Origin: Spirochaetota bacterium
GTDB taxonomy: Bacteria; Spirochaetota; Spirochaetia; DSM-27196; PWMO01
NCBI GenBank assembly: GCA_009908735.1
Contig: JAAAOR010000002.1
Span: 1 to 12,811 of the forward strand
Length of the DNA: 12,811 nt
Direction: 5' to 3'
The notes beneath the pieces are model-generated. The model searched no databases. It was not told the DNA's origin and saw only the letters and a list, made by a program, of their open reading frames with translations. Shown here piece by piece: positions 1 to 7,006 of the stretch. Each line of letters begins with the position of its first letter. Within the stretch, counting starts at the first letter, position 1. The translations under genes and the position numbers were made by a program.

Positions 1-1200
1 GAGCGGGGCCGGCTCACGGCGGACGCCCGGGCCGCGGGGGAGTCGCTCGAGGACGTCGCGCGCTGCGCGCGCTACAGCTTCCTCGCCGAGGTTTGTCACC
101 GCCGTGGCGCCCGTGTGCTTGCGGTGGGCCACACCCGCGACGATCAGCTTGAGACCGTGCTAATGCGACTCTTGCAGGGTACGGAGCTCGACGGGCTCTC
201 CGGTATGAGGCCGTGCGCACCGCTTCCCCTCGACCGATCGATAACCCTCGTTCGTCCGCTTCTCGAGATGGAACGTTCTGCCCTACGCAGGTATCTGCAA
301 GAGGCAGGGGTCGGCTTCACCGAAGACCAATCGAACACCGACACGCGGTTCCTCCGCAATCGCCTCAGGCATGAGGTATTGCCGGCCGTCGAGGCTGCCT
401 TTCCTGCCGCACGCAGTGCAGTGGCCGCAACTGCAGGGCGGCTGTCGGAGGTTGCCGACTACCTTGCCACAGAGGCCGAGGGCGCCATAACTTGGCATGC
501 GGGATGCTCTATCGGAGGAGCTGCGACCGAGCTGAGGGCAGACCGCGAGACGTTTTTCAGGTTGCCGGGACCGGTGCGTCGGCGAGTGCTTTTTGCTGCA
601 GCGGACAGGATCGGTGCGAGGCGACGGCGCCTTCCATACCGCTTTCTCGACTCGGTGCCGGCGGTCGACCCGGGAGGGGGTCCTCGTCTGGTCGCCCGGG
701 GCCACGGCCTGCGAATCGAGCTCGAGGGTCGGTGGATCCGCTGTCGGCGTGATATTGTCCCAAACGGCGATCGTGGCTATCTTTACTGCATAGCTTATCG
801 TGCGGATGTCGACGAGAGTTCGAACGCAGCGCTGGAGCTCGAGGTGCTCGGGAGCCACGGTGAACGCGAGCTCGTGCGCCTCCGACAGGATCAGCTCTCG
901 TTCCCGCTGATCGCACGGCCGCGACAGGCGGGAGACAGCATTCGTCTCGCGGGAGGACGGCGGACGCTCAAGCGGGTGTTTCAGGACCGTTCCATTCCCC
1001 GGGATGTGCGCGACATGGTACCGGTGCTCGAGGACAGACTCGGGATCGTCGGCGTCTGCGGCGTCGTTTCCGGTGTTTCGGGCGTGTGGCGGTTCGGCGT
1101 TCGCGCCGGGGCCGAAGCGTCGTATACTGCTCCAGTGCGGGCGGTGCTAGACTTCAATGAGGTAATCAGTTCGTATGCAGGACAACAATCAGGACGATAA
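1..1200 (+). CDS. tilS: tRNA(Ile) lysidine synthetase TilS, 5' end missing
   Basis: TilS is a cytoplasmic ATP-dependent enzyme that joins lysine to C34 of the CAU-anticodon tRNA-Ile, making lysidine so that AUA is read as isoleucine. The reading frame is open from base 1, so the start codon and the N-terminal ATP-binding loop (SGGxDS type) lie outside the window; 399 codons are visible. Seen here: the family segment AVGHTRDDQLETVLMRLLQG beginning near base 121, followed by a GLSGM stretch; a middle helical region (LPGPVRRRVLF, near 565-600); and the C-terminal TilS domain with GDSIRLAGGRRTLKRVF near 931-980 and a following SIPRDVRDMVPVLED. An internal GTG at 115 could be mistaken for the start, but conserved TilS sequence (ARYSFLAEV) continues upstream of it. 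The stop TAA (1198-1200) lies inside ftsH, a 26-base overlap, so the two are probably co-transcribed. Identification is firm; the gene is partial only because of the window edge. Confidence 0.95.
   Translation, partial: ERGRLTADARAAGESLEDVARCARYSFLAEVCHRRGARVLAVGHTRDDQLETVLMRLLQGTELDGLSGMRPCAPLPLDRSITLVRPLLEMERSALRRYLQEAGVGFTEDQSNTDTRFLRNRLRHEVLPAVEAAFPAARSAVAATAGRLSEVADYLATEAEGAITWHAGCSIGGAATELRADRETFFRLPGPVRRRVLFAAADRIGARRRRLPYRFLDSVPAVDPGGGPRLVARGHGLRIELEGRWIRCRRDIVPNGDRGYLYCIAYRADVDESSNAALELEVLGSHGERELVRLRQDQLSFPLIARPRQAGDSIRLAGGRRTLKRVFQDRSIPRDVRDMVPVLEDRLGIVGVCGVVSGVSGVWRFGVRAGAEASYTAPVRAVLDFNEVISSYAGQQSGR
1159..1162 (+). promoter_or_regulatory. Shine-Dalgarno for ftsH, inside tilS
   Basis: GAGG (within ATGAGGTA) lies 12 bases before the ATG at 1175. 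The spacing is longer than ideal but it is the only purine-rich element near this start. It sits inside the tilS coding sequence, so ftsH translation may depend on ribosomes finishing tilS. Later in-frame ATGs (from 1268) fall inside the first membrane segment and would destroy it, which supports 1175 as the start. Confidence 0.5.
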
Positions 1201-3067
1201 CGGCAATCGCGGTCCGGGACCGCCGAAGTTCAATCTGGGAAACAACCGGTTCGCGTTTGTCTTCCTCATGATCATCATGGGCATGTTCATGCTCGTGCTG
1301 TTTCAGGACAACACCTCGCAGGGCCGCGAAATTCCCTATTCGCAGTTCCTCGGCTACCTCTCCAACGGAGAGGTGGAGTCCGTGGAAATCCTCGACCAGT
1401 ACGAGATTCAGGGAACGCTCAAAAATCGCACCGGTGAAAGCCGGTTGTTCATGACCAACATACCCTACTTCGATGACAACCTCGTGACGCTGCTGCGGGA
1501 AAACGGCGTGCGTTTCTCCGGCTCTCCAAAGCCGATGTCGCCGCTTCGCATCTTTCTGGAGATGCTCCCCTGGGTGATCTTGTTTCTCTTCGTCTGGTTC
1601 ATGTTCCGGCAGATCCAGGGAAGCGGGAACAAGGCGTTTTCCTTTGGCAAGAGCCGAGCGAAGAAGTTCGTGGATGAGGGCAAAAAGGTGATCTTCAACG
1701 ACGTGGCGGGTCAGAAAGAGGCCAAGTACGAGCTCGAGGAAGTGGTCGAGTTTCTGAAAAACCCGGCTCGTTTCACCAAGATCGGGGCACGCATTCCAAA
1801 GGGTGTACTTCTTGTCGGTATGCCGGGTACTGGTAAGACGCTCCTCGCGAAGGCCTGTGCCGGTGAGGCGGATGTGAGCTTTTTCCATATGTCGGGCTCG
1901 GATTTCGTGGAGATGTTCGTCGGCGTCGGCGCAAGCCGAGTGCGTGACCTTTTTGAGCAAGGGCGCAAGAACGCGCCCTGCATTCTCTTCATAGACGAAC
2001 TGGACGCGGTCGGTCGCACCCGTGGTGCAGGTTACGGGGGCGGTCATGACGAGCGTGAGCAGACGCTAAACCAGATGCTCGTTGAGATGGACGGGTTCGA
2101 CACGAAGGACGGGGTGATCATCCTGGCGGCCACAAACCGGCCGGACGTCCTCGACCCGGCGCTGCTTCGACCTGGACGCTTTGACCGGCAGGTGGTCGTC
2201 GATATGCCCGACCTGCAGGAGCGCCACGCCATCCTAAAGATCCACGTCTCGAAGATTCCGGTCAGCGACACGGTCGACGTAATGAGGGTCGCCCGTGCAA
2301 CGCCGGGCAGCTCGGGAGCGGACCTGGCAAATCTCGTGAACGAAGCTGCGCTGTACGCGGCGCGGAAGAACAGGGATTCCGTTGAGATGGAGGACTTCGA
2401 GGAGGCGCGGGACAAGCTTTTGATGGGTGTTGCGCGCACGTCGAAGGTCTTTACCTACGAGGAGAAGCTGAAAACGGCGTACCATGAGGGCGGGCACGCG
2501 CTGCTGCACTACTACTGCACGCATGCCGATCCGCTCCACAAGGTGACGATCGTACCGCGCGGCCGGGCGCTGGGGCTGGCAATATCGCTCCCCGAGAAGG
2601 ATGCCTACAGCCGCGGCAAGGGGTGGCTCGTCGACCGGATCAAGATCGCCTACGGCGGGTACCTCGCGGAGGAAATGTTTTACGAGGAGACCAGCACCGG
2701 AACACAGAACGACCTCAAGCAAGCCACCGAGCTTGCACGACGCATGGTCACCGAGTGGGGCATGAGCCGCATCGGGCCGATTTCTTTCGGGCAGGAGGAC
2801 GAGCCAATCTTCGTCGGAAAGGAAATCGCGCGTCACAAGGATTACTCCGAGCAAACCGCGCAGACCATCGACGACGAGGTGGATCATATCCTCAAAGAGT
2901 GTCTGACCGAGGCACGGCAGATTCTCGAGGATCATCGGGACCAGCTGACCGCACTCGCCGAGCATCTGGTCGAGAAAGAGACGCTTTCCGACGCCGAAGT
3001 TCGCGAGCTCCTCTCGCTTCCCGCGCCCCCCTCGACCGACGAAGAGGAGCCGGGTCCTGTAGCATGA
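1175..3067 (+). CDS. ftsH: ATP-dependent zinc metalloprotease FtsH
   Basis: FtsH is a hexameric inner-membrane AAA+ protease that extracts and degrades misfolded membrane proteins and some regulators. The 630-residue product is of normal family length. Seen in order: a hydrophilic N-terminus, first membrane segment at about 26-43, a periplasmic domain, second membrane segment at about 129-146, then the AAA domain with Walker A GMPGTGKT (215-222), [15 protein letters not shown] pore-loop region, Walker B FIDELD (D274, E275) and the second region of homology around RPGRFDR. The protease domain has the zinc motif HEGGH (437-441) and the likely third zinc ligand D513 in the NDLKQAT segment. Two deviations are visible: Walker A has Met where GPPGTGKT is usual, and the zinc motif is HEGGH rather than HEAGH; both fit the general consensus patterns (GxxGxGKT, HExxH), so activity is expected. 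It overlaps tilS by 26 bases and the next gene by 4 (ATGA). The tilS-ftsH linkage is known from other bacteria (for example Bacillus, with hpt between). Confidence 0.98.
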   Translation: MQDNNQDDNGNRGPGPPKFNLGNNRFAFVFLMIIMGMFMLVLFQDNTSQGREIPYSQFLGYLSNGEVESVEILDQYEIQGTLKNRTGESRLFMTNIPYFDDNLVTLLRENGVRFSGSPKPMSPLRIFLEMLPWVILFLFVWFMFRQIQGSGNKAFSFGKSRAKKFVDEGKKVIFNDVAGQKEAKYELEEVVEFLKNPARFTKIGARIPKGVLLVGMPGTGKTLLAKACAGEADVSFFHMSGSDFVEMFVGVGASRVRDLFEQGRKNAPCILFIDELDAVGRTRGAGYGGGHDEREQTLNQMLVEMDGFDTKDGVIILAATNRPDVLDPALLRPGRFDRQVVVDMPDLQERHAILKIHVSKIPVSDTVDVMRVARATPGSSGADLANLVNEAALYAARKNRDSVEMEDFEEARDKLLMGVARTSKVFTYEEKLKTAYHEGGHALLHYYCTHADPLHKVTIVPRGRALGLAISLPEKDAYSRGKGWLVDRIKIAYGGYLAEEMFYEETSTGTQNDLKQATELARRMVTEWGMSRIGPISFGQEDEPIFVGKEIARHKDYSEQTAQTIDDEVDHILKECLTEARQILEDHRDQLTALAEHLVEKETLSDAEVRELLSLPAPPSTDEEEPGPVA

Positions 3068-4809
3068 AGCTGCACGCTGGGATTTTCACAGTCCTCTCTC
3101 TCCTGCTCTTACCGGCAGGGAATCCCGGGGTAGGGGCGGACGCGACCGAGACCAATCGGGCGCTGTCGCGCCTCTATGCTGAGTATGCGCTTTCCGCGCT
3201 CGAGGGCGGGCGCGACGAGGAGGCAGTGGGTTTCGCTGAGATCTCGCTCGAGTTCGACCAGCGCAACTCCGACGCTCATCATCTCCTAGCCGCCGGTCTC
3301 GCGGACAGACAGCTCGCCACAGAGCGCGTCGTTGAGCACCTCGAGCAGTCACTGCAGGCGGAGCGTTTCCGGATCACGGAGGAGGTGGAGGCCCGGATGT
3401 TGCTGGCGGAGACTTACATTCGCATCGGCAACCCCACGGGCGCACTCGAGCTCCTCGATGTACCGGCGGCCGGCGCTCCCGAGCCGGAGCTGCTCTATCT
3501 CACCGCACGAGGCTTGCTGACGCGGGGCGATGTTACGGCAGCGGAGCAAGCCGCTTTGCGCGGACGGCGCCTGTATCCGGATGACCCGCGATTCGTGCTG
3601 TTTCTCCTGCGACGAGACCCTGCCCCGGGGCCACGCACGGGGCGCTGGCTGGATGCCAACGTATCCGAAGCGCCTGCATACCTGGATAGTCTTCTCTACT
3701 ACGCCGAGCGGGTGGGTGCTCCCGAGCGGGCAGTGGAGCTTTCCGCGCGTTACCTCGAGCTCGGCGGCGAGAATCCGAGGGTGGCGCTGATCCGCGCGGA
3801 GGCTGCCGGCGAGGGCGCTTCGGCGGGGCAGGGCGGCGGCGACGCACAGGAGGCACGCGAGGCGGCCTGGGAGCTCTTCGTGCGTATGAACGGGCTGAGG
3901 GACAAGGCGGCGGTAGAGCAAATGTATGCCCTGCTTCCCGACGGCGAACTGCGGACGAGGGTTCGCAACGTCCTCTCCGAATACAACGGTACCTCCGAGA
4001 GGGACGAAGACGGGAACGGATTTTGGGAGCATCGGTTTACGTTTTCGGAGGGGAGGGTGGAACGCTGGGAGGCTGACCGCAACCAGGACGGCGCCCTGGA
4101 GTACGACGTTACGCTCTCTTCCCGGGTTCCTATGTCTCTGGAGCTCTCACCCGGAGGCTATCGTATTAGCTACGGCACATATCCCGAGATCGAGGCGGTG
4201 GATGTTGTCGCCGGAGATGTACGGCGCCGCTATCGGTTACCTGCGGGACAACTGACCTACCGTATTCTCAGCGAGGAGCTTGACTGGGGTAGCGCGTTGC
4301 CCGGCCCGGCATTTCCATTTCGCCTTGCCGATCCGCCGCCTGTTCTGAGCGAGGAGCTGCTGCGGGAAAACGCGTTCCGCCTGGAGCTGGGTCCTTCGGG
4401 CGGATCGGCTACACGGGTGCTCACCCTCGAAGAGGGTGTCGTGCTTCGGGAAGTTATTGACGAGGATGCAGATGGTCGCATCGATCACATGATACAGTAC
4501 GAGGCGGGGGTGCGGGTCTCCGGCATGCGGGACGCCGACCGTGACGGTCGCTTCGAGGTCGCGGAGCAATACGAGGACGGCGAGCTTGCGCTTCTTCTCG
4601 TCGATGCCGACGGCGACAACACATACGAGTACCGCGAACGTCTGCAGTCCGAGGCAAGTGTCTCGTGGGACTACGACGGAGACGGTGTGATCGACGCGCG
4701 AGAGCTCAGGGCGGGGCGCGGCGAGGTCATTCGACAGTTTTCCATCGATGGTGACGGCGAGTTCGAATTATCGATGACGATATACCGGGAGGCGGTCCCG
4801 AATGAATAG
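3064..4809 (+). CDS. exported helical-repeat (TPR-like) protein with EF-hand-like DxDxDG repeats
   Basis: Function unknown. The 581-residue product starts at the ATG that overlaps the ftsH stop (ATGA). This start gives a clear signal peptide ([19 protein letters not shown], likely cut near residue 25), so the protein is exported. The frame is open upstream to 2623, but that extension lies inside ftsH and would bury the signal peptide. Residues about 30-300 are rich in Ala, Leu and Glu with TPR-like helical pairs (for example MLLAETYIRIGNPTGALELL). From residue 314 on there are seven Asp-rich loops at D314, D338, D466, D490, D514, D536 and S560, spaced 24 residues (22 once) within two groups. 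The loops at 490, 514 and 536 fit the full EF-hand/dockerin calcium-loop pattern, with acidic or amide residues at 1, 3, 5, a hydrophobic residue at 8 and Glu at 12. Residues about 362-460 show no repeat. A calcium-binding scaffold in the periplasm or at the surface is an inference. The gene lies between ftsH and a lipoprotein protease, overlapping both. Confidence 0.85.
   Translation: MKLHAGIFTVLSLLLLPAGNPGVGADATETNRALSRLYAEYALSALEGGRDEEAVGFAEISLEFDQRNSDAHHLLAAGLADRQLATERVVEHLEQSLQAERFRITEEVEARMLLAETYIRIGNPTGALELLDVPAAGAPEPELLYLTARGLLTRGDVTAAEQAALRGRRLYPDDPRFVLFLLRRDPAPGPRTGRWLDANVSEAPAYLDSLLYYAERVGAPERAVELSARYLELGGENPRVALIRAEAAGEGASAGQGGGDAQEAREAAWELFVRMNGLRDKAAVEQMYALLPDGELRTRVRNVLSEYNGTSERDEDGNGFWEHRFTFSEGRVERWEADRNQDGALEYDVTLSSRVPMSLELSPGGYRISYGTYPEIEAVDVVAGDVRRRYRLPAGQLTYRILSEELDWGSALPGPAFPFRLADPPPVLSEELLRENAFRLELGPSGGSATRVLTLEEGVVLREVIDEDADGRIDHMIQYEAGVRVSGMRDADRDGRFEVAEQYEDGELALLLVDADGDNTYEYRERLQSEASVSWDYDGDGVIDARELRAGRGEVIRQFSIDGDGEFELSMTIYREAVPNE
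4459..4782 (+). repeat. five tandem 24-residue DxDxDG repeats (about 72 bases each)
   Basis: This block encodes residues 466-573 of the preceding protein. Repeat units start at residues 466 (DEDADG), 490 (DADRDG), 514 (DADGDN), 536 (DYDGDG) and 560 (SIDGDG). After each loop comes a hydrophobic residue at position 8 and an acidic one at 9. In units 1 and 2 a YxxG element follows, a likely beta-turn. Two further copies (D314, D338) lie upstream at 4003-4146, also 24 residues apart. The DNA copies are diverged, so this is an old protein repeat and not a recent duplication. Confidence 0.8.
4787..4792 (+). promoter_or_regulatory. Shine-Dalgarno for the lipoprotein protease gene
   Basis: GGGAGG lies 9 bases before the ATG at 4802, inside the 3' end of the preceding gene. 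It is the strongest ribosome binding site in the window and fixes the start that yields the lipoprotein signal peptide. Confidence 0.75.
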
Positions 4810-6592
4810 GCTCACCACGATTGGCACCACGGTTGCAGCAGCTGTCCTGCTCGGTCTGAGCGCTTGCGCTACGATCGAGCCGAGCCCCTTACAGACGGCC
4901 TCTCGCAGCGACGAGGCCCGCGAGGAGGTCGTGCGGCTTCTCGACGAAGGAAGCGCCACCGTTGCCGTTGAGCGAATTTCCACCTACCGCCGTCGGGGCC
5001 TGCTTGGAAGCGCCGACGCGGAGCGCTATTCCGAGCGGGCGATCGAACAGCTGGCCTCGGACCTGCGAACCGCGCTCGAGCAAGAGCAGTTCGGGGAGGC
5101 CGCACGCTTTTACCTTAGCCTCGAGGCGCTTGACGCGGCGGCCCGTGTGCCTGAATGGAACCTGAGCCGTATGTACCTTGCCCTCGCGGAGAGCTACTTA
5201 GAAGCGGAGAATTACGTTTCCGCACTCCACAGTTTAGGTCGCATCCCGGACCTTGGGGCGACGGACTCCGAGACATTACTCCGGTACGCGGACATTGCGC
5301 GTGAGCATAGCAATCGCTACGTACTCGGCAAGATCATCGAGGTGGTGGAATCCCGCGGAGAGGACCTCCCCGATGAGATCGTCGCGTTTGCCGAGTCCGA
5401 ACCCGAAACGTCGGATATGATCTCGGGGACGGCTACCGTTTGGGTGGATCGCGGCATCAAGGTAGAGAATGGCGTCGGTTTCGCCGACCGGGTAGTTGGA
5501 AGTGGGTTCTTCATCGACAAGCGTGGATACCTCGTCACCAACTATCATGTGATTGCCAGCGAAGTTGACCCAGAGTACGAGGGCTACTCTCGGCTCTTCG
5601 TTCGTTTGCCCGAGGCGCCGGAGAATCGCGTTCCTGCGCGCGTGGTAGGCTACGACCGCATCTTCGACATCGCCCTCCTCAAGATCGAGGTTGATCCGCC
5701 CTACGTTTTCTCGTTCACGAACGTGCGCACGTTACGCACCGGCGCCCGCATTTTCGCCATCGGCTCACCCGGCGGTCTCGAGAGCAGCATTACCTCGGGC
5801 ATCATATCAGCCACCAACCGAAGGTTTCTGCAGATGGGCGACGCGCTCCAGGTGGACGTTCCCATTAATCCCGGCAACTCGGGCGGTCCGCTGGTGGACG
5901 AAGACGGGCAGGTGATCGGTATCGTATTCGCCGGCCTCGAGCAGTTCGAGGGGGTGAACTTTGCCATACCCTCGTTCTGGATACAGCATTTCCTGCCCGA
6001 CCTCTACGACGAGGGTGAGATCGTACATCCGTGGATGGGAGTGGCCGTGCACGAGAGCCGCGGGGGGCTCGAGGTGATGTACGTCGCACCCGATAGTCCT
6101 GCCTCATCAGCGGGTCTTAAAGCGGGTGACATTCTCACCTCGATAAGCGGATGGACGCCCGGAGAGATCGGCGACGCCCAGCAGATCCTTCTCGAGCGCG
6201 AGCCCGGCGCGCTGGTGAGCCTGGAGTGGACACGCGAGAACGAGCAGATGAGCGGCTACGTGTCGCTCGGCGAGCGGCCCTCGAGTCCGGTGGAAGAGGC
6301 GCTCAAGGTGCAGGATGTAGACGACCTTTTTCCCGTTCTCTTCGGCATGCGCGCCGACGACATCAGCTCGCTTCCGTGGCAGTCCAACTATGTTGTTACA
6401 CGCGTCTACAACGGAAAGATTGCGGACGAGACGGGCCTTTCGGAGCAGGATCCGTTTACACTACGGAACTTCGAGGTAAATGAAGATCGAGGGATCGCGC
6501 TCATTCGCATCGTCATCAAGAAACGAAAGGCCGGTTTCGTGGAAAGCGGCATACAGCTCGGCTCCTACCTTGAAGTTGATAATTTTCTCTAA
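4802..6592 (+). CDS. lipoprotein trypsin-like (HtrA/S1C-type) serine protease with PDZ domain
   Basis: A predicted lipid-anchored envelope protease of 596 residues. The signal sequence ends in a lipobox LSAC, with C22 as the modified residue, so the mature protein is tethered to a membrane facing the periplasm or outside. Residues about 35-200 are helical and TPR-like (for example AESYLEAENYVSALHSL). The chymotrypsin-fold domain runs from about 210 to 400 and has the full triad: H249 (VTNYHVIA), D289 (FDIALLKIE) and S360 (NPGNSGGPLVDEDG). One PDZ domain follows at about 409-490 (APDSPASSAGLKAGDIL). The last 100 residues are not a clear family member; NGKIADETGLSEQDP (from about 534) resembles a degenerate second PDZ. 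Typical HtrA proteins have neither the lipid anchor nor a 180-residue helical N-terminus. The gene overlaps the preceding one by 8 bases and shares with FtsH a likely role in protein quality control, which is inference. The serine protease call is firm; substrate unknown. Confidence 0.93.
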   Translation: MNRLTTIGTTVAAAVLLGLSACATIEPSPLQTASRSDEAREEVVRLLDEGSATVAVERISTYRRRGLLGSADAERYSERAIEQLASDLRTALEQEQFGEAARFYLSLEALDAAARVPEWNLSRMYLALAESYLEAENYVSALHSLGRIPDLGATDSETLLRYADIAREHSNRYVLGKIIEVVESRGEDLPDEIVAFAESEPETSDMISGTATVWVDRGIKVENGVGFADRVVGSGFFIDKRGYLVTNYHVIASEVDPEYEGYSRLFVRLPEAPENRVPARVVGYDRIFDIALLKIEVDPPYVFSFTNVRTLRTGARIFAIGSPGGLESSITSGIISATNRRFLQMGDALQVDVPINPGNSGGPLVDEDGQVIGIVFAGLEQFEGVNFAIPSFWIQHFLPDLYDEGEIVHPWMGVAVHESRGGLEVMYVAPDSPASSAGLKAGDILTSISGWTPGEIGDAQQILLEREPGALVSLEWTRENEQMSGYVSLGERPSSPVEEALKVQDVDDLFPVLFGMRADDISSLPWQSNYVVTRVYNGKIADETGLSEQDPFTLRNFEVNEDRGIALIRIVIKKRKAGFVESGIQLGSYLEVDNFL

Positions 6593-6607
6593 TCAATGCA
6601 CAAAGTC

Positions 6608-6636
6608 TATACACACCTCAAATCTCGCTGTATAAT
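6608..6636 (+). promoter_or_regulatory. sigma70-type promoter abutting the STAS gene start
   Basis: The 49-base gap 6593-6641 is AT-rich compared with its surroundings. It holds a perfect -10 hexamer TATAAT (6631-6636) and, exactly 17 bases upstream, TATACA (6608-6613; 4 of 6 matches to TTGACA). Transcription would start about 7 bases after the hexamer, at about 6642-6644, which is the ATG of the STAS gene. There is no Shine-Dalgarno sequence in the gap. This predicts a leaderless mRNA for the che block. The match is by eye and a single site; chance cannot be excluded. Confidence 0.5.
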
Positions 6637-6641
6637 GAGAT

Positions 6642-6971
6642 ATGGAACAGGATCTGCAGGTTGTTTCACTTGAGGGCGGAGCTACGATAGCAGAGGCCGA
6701 CGCCCTGCGCACGCGTCTGTCGGAAGCGGTCGACTCGACGAGCAAGGTGCTCATAAACCTCTCGCACGTGACCCGCATGGATCTTGCCGGCATACAAGTA
6801 CTCTACGCCGCCCGCAAGACGGCAACCGAGCACGGTGTCGCGTTTCACCTTACAGGGACCGTGTCGGACGCGGTTCGTGAAGCCTTCGAAGCCGGTGGCT
6901 TCGTCAAGCAGGCGCCGGCGGACGCGAAAGAGCTCGAAGCGGCGCTTCTTGACTTTGTCGTAGAGGCGTAG
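6642..6971 (+). CDS. single-domain STAS protein of the chemotaxis cluster
   Basis: A 109-residue protein consisting of one STAS (anti-sigma-factor-antagonist-like) domain: a first strand (LQVVSLEG), helix, strand KVLINLSHV (36-44), the signature loop RMDLAGIQVLYAA (45-57) and two further helix-strand units. In SpoIIAA-type anti-anti-sigma factors this loop carries a phosphorylatable serine (DSSG); here it is D47-L48-A49-G50, so phosphorylation at that site is not possible. STAS proteins with a similar non-serine loop are known next to cheA in other bacteria, where their role is poorly defined. An in-frame TGA at 6636-6638 just upstream makes 6642 the earliest start, and later Mets would lose the first strand. 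The gene is 35 bases before cheA and probably the first of the che transcript. A scaffold or partner role for CheA is inference. Confidence 0.9.
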   Translation: MEQDLQVVSLEGGATIAEADALRTRLSEAVDSTSKVLINLSHVTRMDLAGIQVLYAARKTATEHGVAFHLTGTVSDAVREAFEAGGFVKQAPADAKELEAALLDFVVEA

Positions 6972-6994
6972 CTTTCCGTTAAGACTCTGAGAGT

Positions 6995-6998
6995 GAGG
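6995..6998 (+). promoter_or_regulatory. Shine-Dalgarno for cheA
   Basis: GAGG (within GTGAGG, 6993-6998) lies 8 bases before the cheA ATG at 7007 in the 35-base gap after the STAS gene. No terminator-like hairpin is visible in this gap, so STAS and cheA are likely on one transcript. Confidence 0.65.
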
Positions 6999-7006
6999 CA
7001 TCGTCC

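Noticed and set aside
115..117. GTG as the tilS start
   Set aside because: Conserved TilS residues continue upstream to base 1, so the real start lies outside the window.
1166..2047. Long open frame of 293 codons on the - strand
   Set aside because: It lies wholly opposite ftsH, whose motifs are complete. Its translation is rich in His, Glu and Leu without a recognisable domain, as expected from the complement of a GC-rich gene.
2234..2965. Open frame of 243 codons on the - strand inside ftsH
   Set aside because: It mirrors conserved FtsH protease-domain codons and shows no protein motif of its own.
2623..3063. Upstream extension of the repeat-protein frame
   Set aside because: This part is an Arg- and Gly-rich out-of-frame reading of ftsH. 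Starting there would place the signal peptide in the middle of the protein; the ATG at 3064 is clearly better.
6151..6483. Open frame of 110 codons on the + strand inside the protease gene
   Set aside because: It is Arg- and Ala-rich, in another frame of the PDZ region, and has no domain; a typical GC-rich shadow.
6984..6994. Small inverted repeat ACTCT-G-AGAGT before cheA
   Set aside because: Arms of 5 bases (a 4-base stem with a 3-base loop as RNA) are too short for a stable hairpin, and no T-run follows. It may be chance, although it overlaps the cheA ribosome binding site.
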